NCBI RefSeq assembly: GCF_900111805.1
Contig: NZ_FOJN01000002.1
Coordinates: 372,001-436,000 of the forward strand
Direction of reading: 5' to 3'
From: Rhodococcoides kroppenstedtii
GTDB taxonomy: Bacteria; Actinomycetota; Actinomycetes; Mycobacteriales; Mycobacteriaceae
Length of the DNA stretch: 64,000 nucleotides
Below are positions 63,340-64,000 of the stretch, piece by piece (within the stretch, counting starts at the first letter, position 1; each line of letters opens with the position of its first letter). The notes under the pieces were generated by a model. That model was not told the origin of the DNA. It did no database searches and was given only the letters and a program-made list of their open reading frames with translations. The position numbers were made by a program, and so were the translations under genes.

Positions 63340-64000
63340 GTGGTCGACCGGGGGGAGCCGGCAGGCGGTGGGGACCGCACTGCCGTGCAGGAACGTTCGC
63401 GTGATCTGAGCGTTCTGCTCGACATTCTGGACCTGAGGCAGACCGGCGAGGACACGTTCGTCGGCCGCCATCCTGCGGAGGTGGGCAGTCGGACGTTCGG
63501 CGGTCAGCTGATCGGGCAGGCGTTGGTCGCCGCCGGTCGCACCGTCGACGGCCGGCGGCCCGTCCATGCGATCAACGCGCACTTCATCCGCGGCGGAGAT
63601 GTCAAGCGCGACATCGAGTATCGCGTGGATCGCCACCGGGACGGTCGCGCGTTCGCCAACCGGCAGGTGACGGCCCTGCAGGGGGACGAGGAGTTGTTCG
63701 TCATGCTGGCCGCGTTCCAGGATTCGCGCGGCGGCCTCGAGCACAGCGTGAGCGTTCCGGAGGTCGCCTACCCGGAGGAGTTGCCGCCGCTGGGCAATCA
63801 TTTCGACGGGTACGAGGACCGGCTGCAGATGTTCGTCGAGGCGCTCAAGCCCATCGACATGCGGTATGCCAACGATCCGGCCTGGATCATGAAGGGCACG
63901 GGCGAACGCCTGAACCACAACCGAGTCTGGATGAAGGCCGACGGGCCGCTCCCGGAGGACCCGACGCTGCACGTCGCGACGCTCGGGTACGCGTCCGACA
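63340..64000 (+). CDS. tesB: Acyl-CoA thioesterase II TesB, 3' truncated by window edge
   Basis: Frame opens at GTG 63340, immediately after the pyk stop, and is still open at 64000 (220 codons). The N-terminal hot-dog domain has LDILDLRQTGEDTFVGRHP, FGGQLIGQALVAAGRTV, PVHAINAHFIRGGD and FVMLAAFQDSR. TesB hydrolyses medium- and long-chain acyl-CoA. The catalytic Asp, Thr and Gln of the second hot-dog domain lie past the window. Confidence 0.93.
   Translation, partial: MVDRGEPAGGGDRTAVQERSRDLSVLLDILDLRQTGEDTFVGRHPAEVGSRTFGGQLIGQALVAAGRTVDGRRPVHAINAHFIRGGDVKRDIEYRVDRHRDGRAFANRQVTALQGDEELFVMLAAFQDSRGGLEHSVSVPEVAYPEELPPLGNHFDGYEDRLQMFVEALKPIDMRYANDPAWIMKGTGERLNHNRVWMKADGPLPEDPTLHVATLGYASD

Overview
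The window is high-GC actinobacterial chromosome, most likely from a Nocardiaceae member of the Mycobacteriales (Rhodococcus/Rhodococcoides-like). This is inferred from WhiB7, mycoredoxin, UvrD2, AdnB, bifunctional PriA, NrtR-nadABC, a tmRNA tag of the mycobacterial type (ADSNQRDYALAA), and gene order that matches several Mycobacterium tuberculosis segments. No phage, insertion sequence, CRISPR array or integrase was seen. Nearly all genes are housekeeping or conserved accessory genes, and the novelty lies in gene architecture and control sites.

Layout. (1) 1-12.1 kb follows the M. tuberculosis Rv3201c-Rv3192-like block: adnB 3' end, a DoxX-like gene, a TrkA-type K+ channel, nudC, mrx1, uvrD2, the whiB7 leader (WhiB7-type promoter, 67-codon upstream ORF, intrinsic terminator) and whiB7. 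On the minus strand follow an ABC1 kinase, a frameshifted RRE/E1-like gene and a DUF2342 metalloprotease; then a PDZ-Lon protease and a PPA1309-family gene. (2) 12.3-18 kb: a UPF0182 giant membrane protein, an Rpf muralytic enzyme, initiator tRNA-Met, a long palindrome, a secreted beta-propeller glycosidase-like gene and a small acidic protein. (3) 18.1-29.5 kb: fadE23/fadE24, hisN, prfB, mscS, ftsE-ftsX, smpB, an EamA transporter, an SDR-DUF2867 protein and ssrA (tmRNA), so both trans-translation partners lie about 2.5 kb apart. (4) 29.6-35.8 kb: an alpha/beta hydrolase, then a tightly overlapping lipid-modification operon (FAD oxidoreductase, a DUF1365-UfaA1 fusion, a second cyclopropane-synthase-like methyltransferase, DUF1295). 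(5) 35.8-42.2 kb: treY and treX (no treZ here), a renalase-like oxidoreductase and its coupled TetR gene.

(6) 42.3-64 kb follows M. tuberculosis Rv1591-Rv1618: a DUF2567 gene, nrtR, nadABC, an SRPBCC gene, hisDCBHA-impA-hisFI, a MarR gene, trpE, a Trp-associated membrane gene, trpC, trpB, trpA, lgt, a TM2 gene, pyk and tesB (cut by the window edge). Most neighbours in the nad, his and trp runs overlap by 4 nt (ATGA/GTGA), implying translational coupling. Missing partners (hisG, hisE, trpD, trpG, treZ) must lie elsewhere if present.

Regulation is unusually readable: the whiB7 attenuator, a perfect NrtR-type operator on a leaderless nrtR promoter, palindromes at the fadE24 promoter and the marR/trpE divide, and about nine genes whose start codon sits 6-8 nt after a TANNNT-like -10 box, suggesting leaderless transcripts. 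The most unusual protein-level features are the DUF1365-UfaA1 fusion beside an FAD enzyme with a broken GxGxxG motif, the frameshifted RRE/E1-like gene next to the ABC1 kinase, a repeat-bearing insertion in TreX, and an EamA gene that seems to start at CTG through stop-start coupling with a 10-codon ORF.
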